This document shows, piece by piece, positions 32,565-40,426 of a stretch of DNA of 64,000 nucleotides; position 1 is the first letter of the stretch, and the number at the start of each line of letters is the position of its first letter. A model generated the notes under the pieces. That model was not told the DNA's origin, did no database searches, and saw only the letters and a program-made list of their open reading frames with translations. The position numbers and the translations under genes were made by a program. Where the stretch lies: contig CAVTPU010000001.1 of NCBI GenBank assembly GCA_963736695.1, positions 248,001-312,000 of the forward strand, written 5' to 3'. The stretch is from CAVTPU01 sp963736695 (GTDB taxonomy: Bacteria; Actinomycetota; Actinomycetes; Mycobacteriales; Micromonosporaceae).

Positions 32565-33371
32565 CTATCTGGCTCCATAAAGCACTCGCGGCCCCGCGGC
32601 CGGGCGACGTTGCACCCGGCCGCGACCGTGACGATCGTGGCCGCAGGGGGCTTGATTGTCGAGCTCGGGCAACGCGACCAGAATCGGCAGGTCGAAGATG
32701 CCGGCGGGGTGCAGGCTGATGTCGATGCTGAGGCTGTCGCCCGACACCACCGTGACCGGATCGTGCGACCCGACAGCCACCGGGCCTCGAGCGGCCCGCG
32801 GGGAGGAGGCGTCGAGAGCGATCGCGGCGGCACGCAGATACCATTCGCCCTCAGGCACATCGCGCAGCACGAAGTTGCCGGATGTGCTCAGGATGTCGCA
32901 CGACGCAGGAAGTCCTTGCACGATAGGACTGTCGAAGACTCCAACATAGACCTTGACCGGCCCTTCGACGGGCGGTAACTCAAGGAAGCCCGCTATCGTG
33001 GCCGAGCGTCGCGTCTCCGTCGGAGGATGTCGAGGCAACTGGGGAATCCCATGTTCGGCGAACCACCGATAGCGAGCCGGCGAAATGCCGACGCTTCTGG
33101 TGAAACGGCTGATGAACGTTCCGAGACTGTTGTAACCAACGCCATACGCGATGTCGGTGACGCTCATATCCGTCTCCAACAACATGTTTTTAGCCCGATA
33201 GAGCCGAATCGCTGTCAAAAAACGGCCCGGCGACGTGCCGGTGGTCGATCGAAAGAGTCTGGAAAAGTAGAATCGGCTGAGAAAGGCGGAGTCCGCCATG
33301 GCGTCGAGTGAGAGCGGTTCACTGTAGCGATCCCACATGATCGAGATCGCACGTTCAACAGCCTTCTGCAC
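32565..33371 (-). CDS. AraC-family regulator with N-terminal HTH
   Basis: 268 aa; GTG at 33371, with GGAG about 10 bases upstream. The two HTHs are at the N-terminus: ISIMWDRYSEPLSLDAMADSA then RFYFSRLFRSTTGTSPGRFL, and the second one MSVTDIAYGVGYNSLGTFIS with FTRSVGISPARYR. This N-terminal DNA-binding layout with a C-terminal beta-rich ligand-like domain is typical of a group of actinomycete AraC proteins. The last 35 residues are Gly/Arg-rich and look like frame-shadow sequence, so the gene may have lost its original end. It converges on the epimerase gene and could control neighbouring operons. Confidence 0.85.
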   Translation of the reverse strand: MQKAVERAISIMWDRYSEPLSLDAMADSAFLSRFYFSRLFRSTTGTSPGRFLTAIRLYRAKNMLLETDMSVTDIAYGVGYNSLGTFISRFTRSVGISPARYRWFAEHGIPQLPRHPPTETRRSATIAGFLELPPVEGPVKVYVGVFDSPIVQGLPASCDILSTSGNFVLRDVPEGEWYLRAAAIALDASSPRAARGPVAVGSHDPVTVVSGDSLSIDISLHPAGIFDLPILVALPELDNQAPCGHDRHGRGRVQRRPAAGPRVLYGAR

Positions 33372-33424
33372 AGCGAGTCATCTCCATTCACGTTAATATG
33401 GGCCGGCGACGATGTTTCCGTCTA

Positions 33425-33568
33425 TTCGACGGTGCGCTCGATGCCGAGCTGGCCACAATGATGGCGAAATAGCCCGGATCAGGACGGAGCCTCGCCGACT
33501 ATGGCAAGCGGGATCCCGCCCCGGAGCTGCTGCGAAACATGCGTTCGATGCGCTGGGTGGCTGGATAG
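33425..33568 (+). pseudogene. Possible decayed coding remnant
   Basis: In one frame the sequence reads FDGALDAELATMMAK, a stop, then PGSGRSLADYGKRDPAPELL and RNMRSMRWVAG before a second stop at 33566. It looks like a protein C-terminus with one nonsense codon. The two following stem-loops would terminate transcription in just this direction, yet no intact plus-strand gene precedes them. I cannot name the family. Evidence is weak. Confidence 0.3.
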
Positions 33569-33594
33569 ACGCGCCGCGCGCGGCGTGTCTATCC
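33563..33594 (+). terminator. Stem-loop 1 of a tandem pair
   Basis: 15-base arms (33563-33577 and 33580-33594) with one wobble pair and a 2-base centre. Directly follows the possible gene remnant. Confidence 0.65.
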
Positions 33595-33598
33595 ATAG

Positions 33599-33630
33599 GA
33601 GTGCGGCCCGGCATCGATCGGGCCGCACTC
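33599..33630 (+). terminator. Stem-loop 2 of a tandem pair
   Basis: Perfect 12-bp arms (33599-33610 and 33619-33630) with an 8-base loop, starting 5 bases after stem-loop 1. Tandem terminators of this strength usually follow a transcribed gene, but none is intact here. Confidence 0.65.
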
Positions 33631-33980
33631 ACACTCTGTCGTCAGACGTGAACTCGCTGAGTTGAGACCATAGCACTCATCGAGATCCTTCAACACGCTG
33701 TCGGTCAACATTTAGCAACGTGCCCAAAATGAATAAGTCGACCGCTTTCCACGGAATCGGCCGCTTGCTGACGATGGGAGGCGATAAGTTGGCTAGCGCC
33801 AGTTCTCACGCGACGGTCTCAGGACACCCATGCGGCGCCCGGGTGCGTCAGGGGCACCGGGCAATCTGAGAGAGCATCGCGGGACTGACGACATGCCATC
33901 ATGAGCCAGCGCTTTCATCCACTATGGATGCTGGCCGCTGTGTCAGCGCAGGCATGGTCCACCCACTGAGGAGCAGCCAT

Positions 33981-34577
33981 ATGGAAACGACGAGACAACC
34001 GGGAATCAGGGTTCCGCTCGTTGACGAGGAGAACGCCGAGGGTCGAGTCGCCGAGCTTTACAAGGAAATCAAGGCGACGACCGGCCTTCCCTTCGTGCCG
34101 GACATGTTCCGGCTCACCTCAACCAGACCCCGACTGCTCGAGGTCGTCGTGGCAGGGTACGCAGGAATATTCACCGAAACCACGCTTCCTCGACATCTCA
34201 CGGAGCTGATCTCAGCGTGGACCTCGAAGCTCAACGGCTGTCCCTATTGCGTCGGGACTCACAGCTATTTCCTGAGCCAGTTCGGCGGAAGTGACGAGCT
34301 CCTGGATGCGGTGTCGGAGGCCGAGAGCGTCGACGAACTGCCGGTCGACGACCGCACCATGCCGCTCATGCGACTGGTAACGAAGGTGAGCACAGGCGCC
34401 TACAAGATCACGGACGGCGACTGGGCGGAAGTCGCCGCCGCCGGATGGAGCGAGGAGGAGACGCTCGAAGCGGTCTTCTGTGCCAGTCTGTTCGCGTTCA
34501 TCAACCGACTGGTGGACGCGACCGGCCTGGGTGGCTCCACCGAACGTAGCCGCGTCGCCCGGCACGGCGACCGCTGA
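33981..34577 (+). CDS. AhpD-like / carboxymuconolactone decarboxylase family protein
   Basis: 198 aa; ATG at 33981 after GAGGAG. The CMD/AhpD core is present: PFVPDMFRLTSTRPRLLEVV, the CxxC-type motif GCPYCVGTHSYF with two Cys and a nearby His, and a C-terminal helix AVFCASLFAFINRLVDATG. It resembles the 'peroxidase-related' AhpD subgroup, which reduces peroxides or relays thiol electrons. It is 26 bp upstream of the SDR gene and likely in one operon with it. Substrate unknown. Confidence 0.8.
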   Translation: METTRQPGIRVPLVDEENAEGRVAELYKEIKATTGLPFVPDMFRLTSTRPRLLEVVVAGYAGIFTETTLPRHLTELISAWTSKLNGCPYCVGTHSYFLSQFGGSDELLDAVSEAESVDELPVDDRTMPLMRLVTKVSTGAYKITDGDWAEVAAAGWSEEETLEAVFCASLFAFINRLVDATGLGGSTERSRVARHGDR

Positions 34578-34603
34578 CCCGATCCGGCGGAAGGAGTCCA
34601 CAA

Positions 34604-35479
34604 GTGACACGATCTCGCGCGATCCTTTTGACCGGAGCATCATCGGGCACGGGCATGTCATCCGGGTCGGGGCGTGCGGCCGCGCTGCGCCTCCACCGGG
34701 CCGGCTGGCCGGTCTACGCCACGGGCCGAAACGTCGACGCACTCGCCGACCTGGCCGCAGAGGGCATCACGGTGTTGCGCCTGGACGTGACGGATGAGAA
34801 GTCGATGGTCGCGGCAGTCGAGCGAATCGCCGACGAGCATGGAGCGGTCGGCACGCTCATCAACAACGCCGCCTACAGTCTTAATGGGACGATCGGCGAG
34901 ACTCCCATGAGTGATGTGCGACTCCAGTTCGAGACCAACGTCTTCGGGCTGAGTCGTCTCACCCAGCTCGTTCTGCCCGGCATGCGGGAGCAGGGTGGTG
35001 GGCGGATCGTCCTTATGTCGTCGATCTTCGGGCAGTTCGCCACTCCTGGACGGGGCTACTACCAGGCCACCAAGCACGCGTTGGAGGCGATCGGCGACTC
35101 CCTTCGCCACGAAGTGGCCCGCTTCGATATCAAAGTTGTGCTGATCGAACCCTCGCCGATCCTTGGTGGATTCGTCCCGGACAGCGTCGCCGATCTCGGA
35201 ATGAACTCCCAGGGCGACCCGGCGCTCTATCAGGACTTCTGGGACCACTTCGTCGAATGGCACCAAGCCTACCGACTCAGCGATCATCCGCCGCTGCGGG
35301 GCCGGATCGCGGTTCGGGCCGAGCAGGTCGCACAGGTCATCGAAAAGGCCGTCACCAGCCCCAACCCCCGCATCCGCTATCGCATCGGAATGCCGTCACG
35401 TCTGCTGCCACGCATGCGATGGACGATCGGCGATCGCATGTTCGAGCGATTCGTCCGCGCGTTCTTTCCGATCCCCTGA
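34604..35479 (+). CDS. SDR oxidoreductase with duplicated glycine motif
   Basis: 291 aa; GTG at 34604 with AAGGAG upstream. Classical SDR: N-terminal NAD motif TGASS..., LINNAAYSLNG, catalytic Ser in MSSIFGQFATPG and Tyr/Lys in YYQATKHALEAI. The cofactor motif is abnormal: TGASSGTGMSSGSGRAAAL has a six-residue duplication (S-S-G-T-G-M / S-S-G-S-G-R) where family members have about TGASSGIGRAAAL. This may spoil or reshape NAD(P) binding. The rest (VYATGRN, LRLDVTDEKS) is intact. It is probably co-transcribed with the AhpD-like gene. Confidence 0.85.
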   Translation: MTRSRAILLTGASSGTGMSSGSGRAAALRLHRAGWPVYATGRNVDALADLAAEGITVLRLDVTDEKSMVAAVERIADEHGAVGTLINNAAYSLNGTIGETPMSDVRLQFETNVFGLSRLTQLVLPGMREQGGGRIVLMSSIFGQFATPGRGYYQATKHALEAIGDSLRHEVARFDIKVVLIEPSPILGGFVPDSVADLGMNSQGDPALYQDFWDHFVEWHQAYRLSDHPPLRGRIAVRAEQVAQVIEKAVTSPNPRIRYRIGMPSRLLPRMRWTIGDRMFERFVRAFFPIP

Positions 35480-35513
35480 TCGGATGTCTTCACCACACGG
35501 TCCACACAGGACG

Positions 35514-35549
35514 CGGGTGGTGCCGGCGAATCGCCACCGGCACCACCCG
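35514..35549. terminator. Bidirectional stem-loop terminator
   Basis: Perfect 13-bp arms (35514-35526 and 35537-35549) with a 10-base loop, between the SDR stop (35479) and the convergent CopC-like stop (35564). Confidence 0.8.
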
Positions 35550-35563
35550 TCACTCCGTGCACC

Positions 35564-36121
35564 TCAGCGTCGACGCGGCCGCAACCACAGCAGCGCGAGA
35601 GCGCCGAACAGCACCGCGCCATCGAGCGCCAGCAGCGCCGCGCTCAGATCATCGACCCCGTGCTCGTGTGGGGCGCCCACCGAACCCTGCGCGCCAGCGG
35701 AACGGAGAGGCGCGACCCCGATCCCCACACTGAACTGGTGTGCACCGACGAGCACGGTGCCGTCCGTGAAGGCCACGTGATAGCTGACGGTGACCTCACC
35801 CGCCTCCGCGATGCGCACCGGGATCACCATTCGTCGGGACGTGGGGTGACGGACATCGCCGTCGGCGACCTCGGCGCCGGCGGCGTTGGTGACGCTGGCA
35901 TGTGACGACGCCGGCCGCACGTCGTCGCTGAACGTCAGCGCGACCTCGGCCGGGGCTACGGCCAACGCGGCACCCGCGGCCGGAGCAGCCGCCTCCAGCG
36001 CGGAGTTCGGCCGGCCGGCACCGATCGCGAACGCAGTCCCCACAACAATCACCACCATTGCCGCCGTCAAAGCGAGAGTCCTCGCCCGGAACACCGCCGG
36101 CCGACCCGCGTCAGACGGCAT
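35564..36121 (-). CDS. CopC-domain-like membrane-associated protein
   Basis: 185 aa; ATG at 36121, overlapping the end of the upstream gene by 11 bases. A signal/anchor helix (LALTAAMVVIVVGTAFAIGA) precedes a CopC-like beta domain (AAPAAGAALAVAPAEVALTFSD ... VSYHVAFTDGTVLVGAHQFSVG) and a C-terminal membrane helix (LLALDGAVLFGALALLWL). CopC normally carries a copper-binding His right after the signal peptide and a DGH motif; here the N-terminal His is absent and the DGH is DGT. Copper binding is therefore doubtful. It seems to form a pair with the His-rich membrane protein upstream. Confidence 0.75.
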   Translation of the reverse strand: MPSDAGRPAVFRARTLALTAAMVVIVVGTAFAIGAGRPNSALEAAAPAAGAALAVAPAEVALTFSDDVRPASSHASVTNAAGAEVADGDVRHPTSRRMVIPVRIAEAGEVTVSYHVAFTDGTVLVGAHQFSVGIGVAPLRSAGAQGSVGAPHEHGVDDLSAALLALDGAVLFGALALLWLRPRRR

Positions 36122-36716
36122 GCCGCGCCAACGAGTGTGCCGCCGCTCGCCCAGAACACCCGCACGCCATGTGCTCCTCCTCCTGTGCAGTCGGACGCAG
36201 ATGTAGATACATCGCGATCACCATCGGGATGAAGACAATGGAGTTGTAGAACAGGTGCAGCTCCACTCGGGGCAATATCAGTTGAAGAATGCTGACGGGC
36301 GCCTTCTGTCCAAAGTAGGGTGTGCCCGTCTGCGCCTGCAGCAACAGAAGGAAGTGTTCGATGTGATGCCAGAACTGAAGAACCAGCGCGAGCGTCCACC
36401 AACCGCGAGACCGCCCTCGGAAAGCTGGGCGCAGCAGGAAGAGCAGGATGAGCATCACGATCGCATACCCATAGTGCAGCCACTCGGACGAGACCAGCCA
36501 GGGGAAGAACTGGCCGAGCACGCCGCGTGCCGTCGGCCTGGATCGACCCAAAACCCAGATCTGGTACGCCTGGACCAGGTGCTCGGCCCAGTGTGCCAGC
36601 ACAATGACCATAAACGCGTTGAGTGCCTGCCGGTGATGCACTCCGTTGAGTCGCGCGAGGATGCTTCCTTTTCCGGAACCGGAAAGGTCAATCGTCGCTG
36701 AGACGTCGTTCGCCAC
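36111..36716 (-). CDS. Four-helix membrane protein with HxxEH-type motifs
   Basis: 201 aa; GTG at 36716 is chosen because GAAGGGAG lies 8-15 bases upstream (an ATG 30 bases earlier has none). Four hydrophobic helices: FMVIVLAHWAEHLVQAYQIW, LHYGYAIVMLILLFLL, ALVLQFWHHIEHFLLLLQA and FYNSIVFIPMVIAMYLHL. His and Glu cluster inside helices 1 and 3 (HWAEH, HHIEH), recalling metal or heme-binding membrane proteins. The tail EEEHMACGCSG holds a CGC. I do not recognise a family. It is co-transcribed with the CopC-like gene, which hints at metal or redox handling. Confidence 0.7.
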   Translation of the reverse strand: MANDVSATIDLSGSGKGSILARLNGVHHRQALNAFMVIVLAHWAEHLVQAYQIWVLGRSRPTARGVLGQFFPWLVSSEWLHYGYAIVMLILLFLLRPAFRGRSRGWWTLALVLQFWHHIEHFLLLLQAQTGTPYFGQKAPVSILQLILPRVELHLFYNSIVFIPMVIAMYLHLRPTAQEEEHMACGCSGRAAAHSLARHAV

Positions 36717-37094
36717 GTTCGCTCCCTTCGGATGGCGGAAGAACATCGCCGTAACTTACCGGCTCAGCGGAGTCTGGAACTCCTCACGATTGCCCAATCG
36801 TGTCTGGGATCCGGCACACGGGCACTCCAACGAGAACGTACATCGTCAATGTCTGTATTTTGACCCATCTTCGCCCGCTCGCGGTCTGGGGAGCGGCGGC
36901 ACACACTCGCCGACCGCGAGTCCAATGTGGCACATGCCGAGGCACGCGCTGGGCAACGGTGGAGAAGAAAACAGGAATTGGTGAATGTGATCCTGGTGGG
37001 GGTCGGACTCTCAGTCCACACACGGCACGCGCATCCACTTCTGCGAAACCCGTTCACAGGAACGCCATCCTCTCACGTTGACAAAGGACGCCGA
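36717..37094. promoter_or_regulatory. Divergent promoter region upstream of the GMC gene
   Basis: 378 bases between divergent genes. A 9-bp inverted repeat (CTCGCGGTC at 36878-36886, GACCGCGAG at 36912-36920) with a 25-base spacer is the only clear structure. No confident promoter boxes. Confidence 0.4.
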
Positions 37095-38639
37095 ATGACG
37101 CACAAGTTTGACTACATCGTGGTCGGGTCCGGTTCCGCTGGCGCCGCATTGGCGGCACGCCTGAGCGAAGACCCGAGATTGCGGATTCTGTTGTTGGAGG
37201 CGGGGCCCGACTTCGCCTCGATCGCCGAAACCCCCAAGGACCTGCTCGACGGCAGTGCCATGTCGATGGACCGTCATGACTGGCACTACAAGGCCGAGAT
37301 CACCGACCGCCGCCGGATCATATTCCCGCGAGGCAAGGTGACTGGCGGGTCCTCCGCCGTGGGCGCCACCATCGCCCTTCGTGGCACACCTGAGAACTTC
37401 GACGAGTGGGCGTCGATGGGCAATCCGGCGTGGGCTTGGGATGAGGTTCTGCCGTTCTTCACACGTCTCGAGGATGACCAGGACTTCGACAACGAGTTCC
37501 ACGGCCGGGGTGGTCCCATTCCGATCCGCCGGTGGAAGTCCGACGAGCTGGCCCCGGTGCAGCACTCGTTTCACGACGCGTGTCTCAAGGCCGGTTATCC
37601 CGATGTTTCCGACCACAATCACCCGCAGGCGAGCGGGGTCGGTCCGATCCCGATGACCCGACGGGACACCGAGACCCGGTGGTCCACCGCGATGGGGTAT
37701 CTGCCTGCCGCACGGCAGCGCCCGAACCTGGAGATCCGCTCGGGGACCCAGGTCAACCGGGTGCTCTTCGCCGGCACCCGGGCTTGCGGCGTGGAAGTGA
37801 CCACATCTGGTGGCGGAACCGAGGAGGTTCGGGCGAACACGGTCGTTCTCTCCGCCGGGGCGGTCAACTCGCCCGCCATTCTTCTGCGTTCGGGCATCGG
37901 GCCAGCCGAGGATCTGCGTCGACTCGGCATCGAGGTCGTGCTTGACCGCGCTGGGGTCGGCGCCGACCTCATCGACCACCCGAGGACGGGGGCGTTCATG
38001 GTCCCCAAGGACGGCACCTTCGACCCGAGGGACTCCTTCCTGCAGACGATCGTGCGAACCACAGCTCCCGGGTCGAGCGAATTCAACGACCTCCAGTTCT
38101 ACATGATCAATCACTTCGACCTGACGCTCTTCCCCGAGCTGCAGATGCTGGCCGCGGCCAAAGTCATCTTTGGCGTCATGATCGTGCACCAACGCCCGGA
38201 GTCGCGCGGGCGACTCATGCTCTCCTCCGCCGACCCCAATGTGCAGCCGGACATCGACCTGAACTTCCTGGCCACCGAACGCGACGTGCAGACACTGGTC
38301 GACGCGGTTCGCACCAGCTGGCGACTCATGCAGACCGCCGGAATACAGGATCTCGGCGAACGGTCCATCGTGCTCAGTGATGAGATGGTCGACGAAGACG
38401 AGATGCTGCGCCACTATGTCCGGTTGAGCCTCGACAGTGGATACCACCCGGTCGGAACGGCGAGGATGGGCACGGCCGACGACTCAGGCGCGGTCGTCGA
38501 CGAACGACTGCGGGTGCACGGAATCGACGGACTCTATGTCTGCGACGCCTCGGTCATGCCATCGATCGTCAACTGCAACACCAACCTCACCTCGATCATG
38601 ATCGGCGAACGGTTGGCCGACTGGCTGCGCAACGAGTGA
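37095..38639 (+). CDS. GMC-family flavin oxidoreductase
   Basis: 514 aa; ATG at 37095 after AAAGGA. The FAD-binding N-terminus (YIVVGSGSAGAALAARLSED, LLLEAGPDF), the GMC signature (GKVTGGSSAVGATIALRGTP) and the second signature (LSAGAVNSPAILLRSGIGP) are complete. The catalytic His451 is in YHPVGTARMG, with a conserved Asn in the NCNTNLTSIM segment. GMC enzymes oxidise alcohols with flavin; choline dehydrogenase/aryl-alcohol oxidase-like are the nearest guesses. It reads alone, divergent from the His-rich membrane protein, into a strong terminator. A related oxidoreductase occurs in some 9-membered enediyne clusters, but linkage to the PKS is not shown. Confidence 0.9.
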   Translation: MTHKFDYIVVGSGSAGAALAARLSEDPRLRILLLEAGPDFASIAETPKDLLDGSAMSMDRHDWHYKAEITDRRRIIFPRGKVTGGSSAVGATIALRGTPENFDEWASMGNPAWAWDEVLPFFTRLEDDQDFDNEFHGRGGPIPIRRWKSDELAPVQHSFHDACLKAGYPDVSDHNHPQASGVGPIPMTRRDTETRWSTAMGYLPAARQRPNLEIRSGTQVNRVLFAGTRACGVEVTTSGGGTEEVRANTVVLSAGAVNSPAILLRSGIGPAEDLRRLGIEVVLDRAGVGADLIDHPRTGAFMVPKDGTFDPRDSFLQTIVRTTAPGSSEFNDLQFYMINHFDLTLFPELQMLAAAKVIFGVMIVHQRPESRGRLMLSSADPNVQPDIDLNFLATERDVQTLVDAVRTSWRLMQTAGIQDLGERSIVLSDEMVDEDEMLRHYVRLSLDSGYHPVGTARMGTADDSGAVVDERLRVHGIDGLYVCDASVMPSIVNCNTNLTSIMIGERLADWLRNE

Positions 38640-38652
38640 CCTCCTGACGTCG

Positions 38653-38697
38653 AATGCCTGAGCGCCCCGCGGATTCTCCGCGGGGCGCTCAGGCATT
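38653..38697. terminator. Very strong bidirectional terminator
   Basis: Perfect 20-bp arms (38653-38672 and 38678-38697) with a 5-base loop, 13 bases after the GMC stop and 77 bases from the convergent SDR stop. Confidence 0.9.
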
Positions 38698-38774
38698 TCG
38701 GCCACCATCGAAGAGCGCGGCGCGGGGAACGACTACAACTCTGTCGCTTCCCGCGCCGCCTGTGTGAGGGCGAG

Positions 38775-39521
38775 TCAGGGCATCGTCCGCAGCCCCGCCC
38801 CGGTCAGCAGATAGCCCGGAGCGACCGTGTCCGCGTCCGCCCGCACGAGATCGACCAGTGCCGTGCCGGCCAGTTCCGGAGTGAGCATCGGCCCCATCTG
38901 CGAGAGATATTCCTCTTCGGACTGGCCGCTGCGGTTGGCATAGGCCCGGGCCGCCGAACGGCCGAGTTCGGTCAGGGGGGTGATGCGGGGCAATACCGTG
39001 GTGAAGGTGATGTCCAGGCCTGCGAGCTTCGCCTCTTCGTGGGCATATCCTGTGATGAAACGCTGAGTCGCTTTTGCTCCGGCGTACCCGCCGCTCAGTG
39101 GTGACCCGGCCAGCGCGGCACCGCTGCTGACCACGACGACCCTGCTGCCGGGCTGCAGGGGCTTGAGCAGGGCCTCGCGCAACCAGTGGAACGCGATCCG
39201 CACATCGGACTGCCAATTGACGGAGAACGTCTCCCAGGTCTGCTGTTGCAACGGTCGCATGTGCGGGTTCGCGCCCGCCACCAGCAGCACGGTCTGCGGT
39301 TCATAGCGGTCGAGAAGGCTGCCGGCGACCGTGGGGTCGCCGGCATCGGCAAGCTCCGACTGGATGCCGCCGGCGCCATAGGCCGACTCGGGAAACGTCG
39401 CCGCGGTGCGGGACACCGCGACCACCGGCGCCCCGGCCTCGGCGAAGGCGATGGCGATCCCACGGCCCAGGCCGCGGCTCGCGCCGACGACGATCGTCGT
39501 TCTGCCGGACAGGTCACTCAT
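38775..39521 (-). CDS. SDR oxidoreductase
   Basis: 248 aa; ATG at 39521 after GGAGGATC. NAD(P) motif VVGASRGLGRGIAIAF, NNAG-like LLVAGANPH, catalytic Ser in VSSGAALAG and Tyr/Lys in GGYAGAKATQRF. It is a classical SDR (3-oxoacyl-ACP-reductase-like), substrate unknown. It faces the GMC gene across the terminator at 38653-38697. The DUF899 gene upstream ends 150 bases before its start with its own stem-loop between, so it is probably transcribed separately. Confidence 0.85.
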   Translation of the reverse strand: MSDLSGRTTIVVGASRGLGRGIAIAFAEAGAPVVAVSRTAATFPESAYGAGGIQSELADAGDPTVAGSLLDRYEPQTVLLVAGANPHMRPLQQQTWETFSVNWQSDVRIAFHWLREALLKPLQPGSRVVVVSSGAALAGSPLSGGYAGAKATQRFITGYAHEEAKLAGLDITFTTVLPRITPLTELGRSAARAYANRSGQSEEEYLSQMGPMLTPELAGTALVDLVRADADTVAPGYLLTGAGLRTMP

Positions 39522-39603
39522 GGATCCTCCAGTTCATTGTTTTCCAGATCACGATAAGTCGATTTCATTGTATGGGTTCGATATGCGTTTCCGGCACGAC
39601 ACA

Positions 39604-39652
39604 ACTCCGGCTCCGCCCCGGCGCCACCATCGCGTCGGGCCGGAGCCGGAGT
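39604..39652 (-). terminator. Stem-loop terminator after the first DUF899 gene
   Basis: Perfect 12-bp arms (39604-39615 and 39641-39652) with further partial pairing inside. It follows the minus-strand DUF899 stop at 39671. Confidence 0.7.
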
Positions 39653-39670
39653 CCGAATCGAATGCGACTG

Positions 39671-40369
39671 TTATGACTTGAACCTCGTTCCGGTCCACCA
39701 GTTCTCGCCGGGAGCGGCGGCATCCTCGACGTCATAGCGGTCCTTGTGACGCCACCAGTCCCACGGGTGCTCGAGCTCCTCCTCCTGACGCCCCAATGCG
39801 GTGATCTCCAAGTAGTTGTAGAAGTTCTTGAAGATGTCCCCACCGCGATCGAAGACCGAGTAGGTATGGAACGCCACATCGCCGTCCCGGATGAACGCGC
39901 TCACGCCGGGCGACTCGCCCATCTCCGTGGTGACCTCGAAGTCGTAGTTGAAATCGCTGCCGAATGACGAATACCACGGGATCTTCCAACCCATGCGCTC
40001 CTTGAAGGGCGCAAACTTCGCCAGCGGAGCACGGGACACCATCGCGAACGTCGTGTCGCGTGCCCACATGTGTGCGAGCTCGCCAACACTGTCGGCCTGC
40101 ATCGAACAGCCGATGCAGCCCTCATCGGCGTCCGGAGCGTACATGAAGTGTCGAACGATGAGTTGCCGCCGCCCTTCGAACATGTCGAGAAACGTCAGCG
40201 GCCCGTTCGGACCTTCAAACAGATAGTCCTTCTCAACCTTGACCATCGGCAGCTTGCGGCGTTCCGCGGCGATCACATCACGCGCGTGGGTGACCTCCTT
40301 CTCCTTCTCGAGCAGAGCCTTGCGGGCCACCAGCCACTCTTCTCTGGAGACAACTTGGGGAAGATCCAT
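39671..40369 (-). CDS. DUF899 thioredoxin-like protein (copy 1)
   Basis: 232 aa; ATG at 40369 with AAGGAG 6 bases upstream. The N-terminal REEWLVARKALLEKEKEVTHARD and RRKLPMVKVEKDY are the DUF899 signature, followed by a thioredoxin-like fold with GCIGCSMQADS, where the peroxidatic-type CxxC sits. The C-terminal FHTYSVFDRGGDIFKNFYNYLE and PWDWWRHKDRYD complete the family. Cytosolic; thought to be redox active, function unknown. A second copy with CPGC lies at 44845-45528. It is upstream of an SDR and downstream of the CoA ligase operon. Confidence 0.85.
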   Translation of the reverse strand: MDLPQVVSREEWLVARKALLEKEKEVTHARDVIAAERRKLPMVKVEKDYLFEGPNGPLTFLDMFEGRRQLIVRHFMYAPDADEGCIGCSMQADSVGELAHMWARDTTFAMVSRAPLAKFAPFKERMGWKIPWYSSFGSDFNYDFEVTTEMGESPGVSAFIRDGDVAFHTYSVFDRGGDIFKNFYNYLEITALGRQEEELEHPWDWWRHKDRYDVEDAAAPGENWWTGTRFKS

Positions 40370-40426
40370 CACATCTCCTTAGGATTGTCGAGGAACGACC
40401 TCGCCGTGCCGCGCGGCGCGCGACTG

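Larger units (their letters stand above)
33372..33980. other. 609-bp intergenic stretch with gene remnant and stem-loops
   Basis: No intact gene. A plus-strand remnant (33425-33568) and two stem-loops (33563-33630) are described separately. From 33640 to 33980 the sequence is lower in GC than its surroundings and carries no open frame I can support. The ribosome site GAGGAG at 33969 belongs to the next gene. Confidence 0.6.

Noticed and set aside
37095..38639. Assigning the GMC oxidase as an enediyne tailoring enzyme
   Set aside because: Some enediyne clusters hold a related oxidoreductase, but this gene is 6 kb from the core, isolated by its own promoter region and terminator; I kept it as unlinked.
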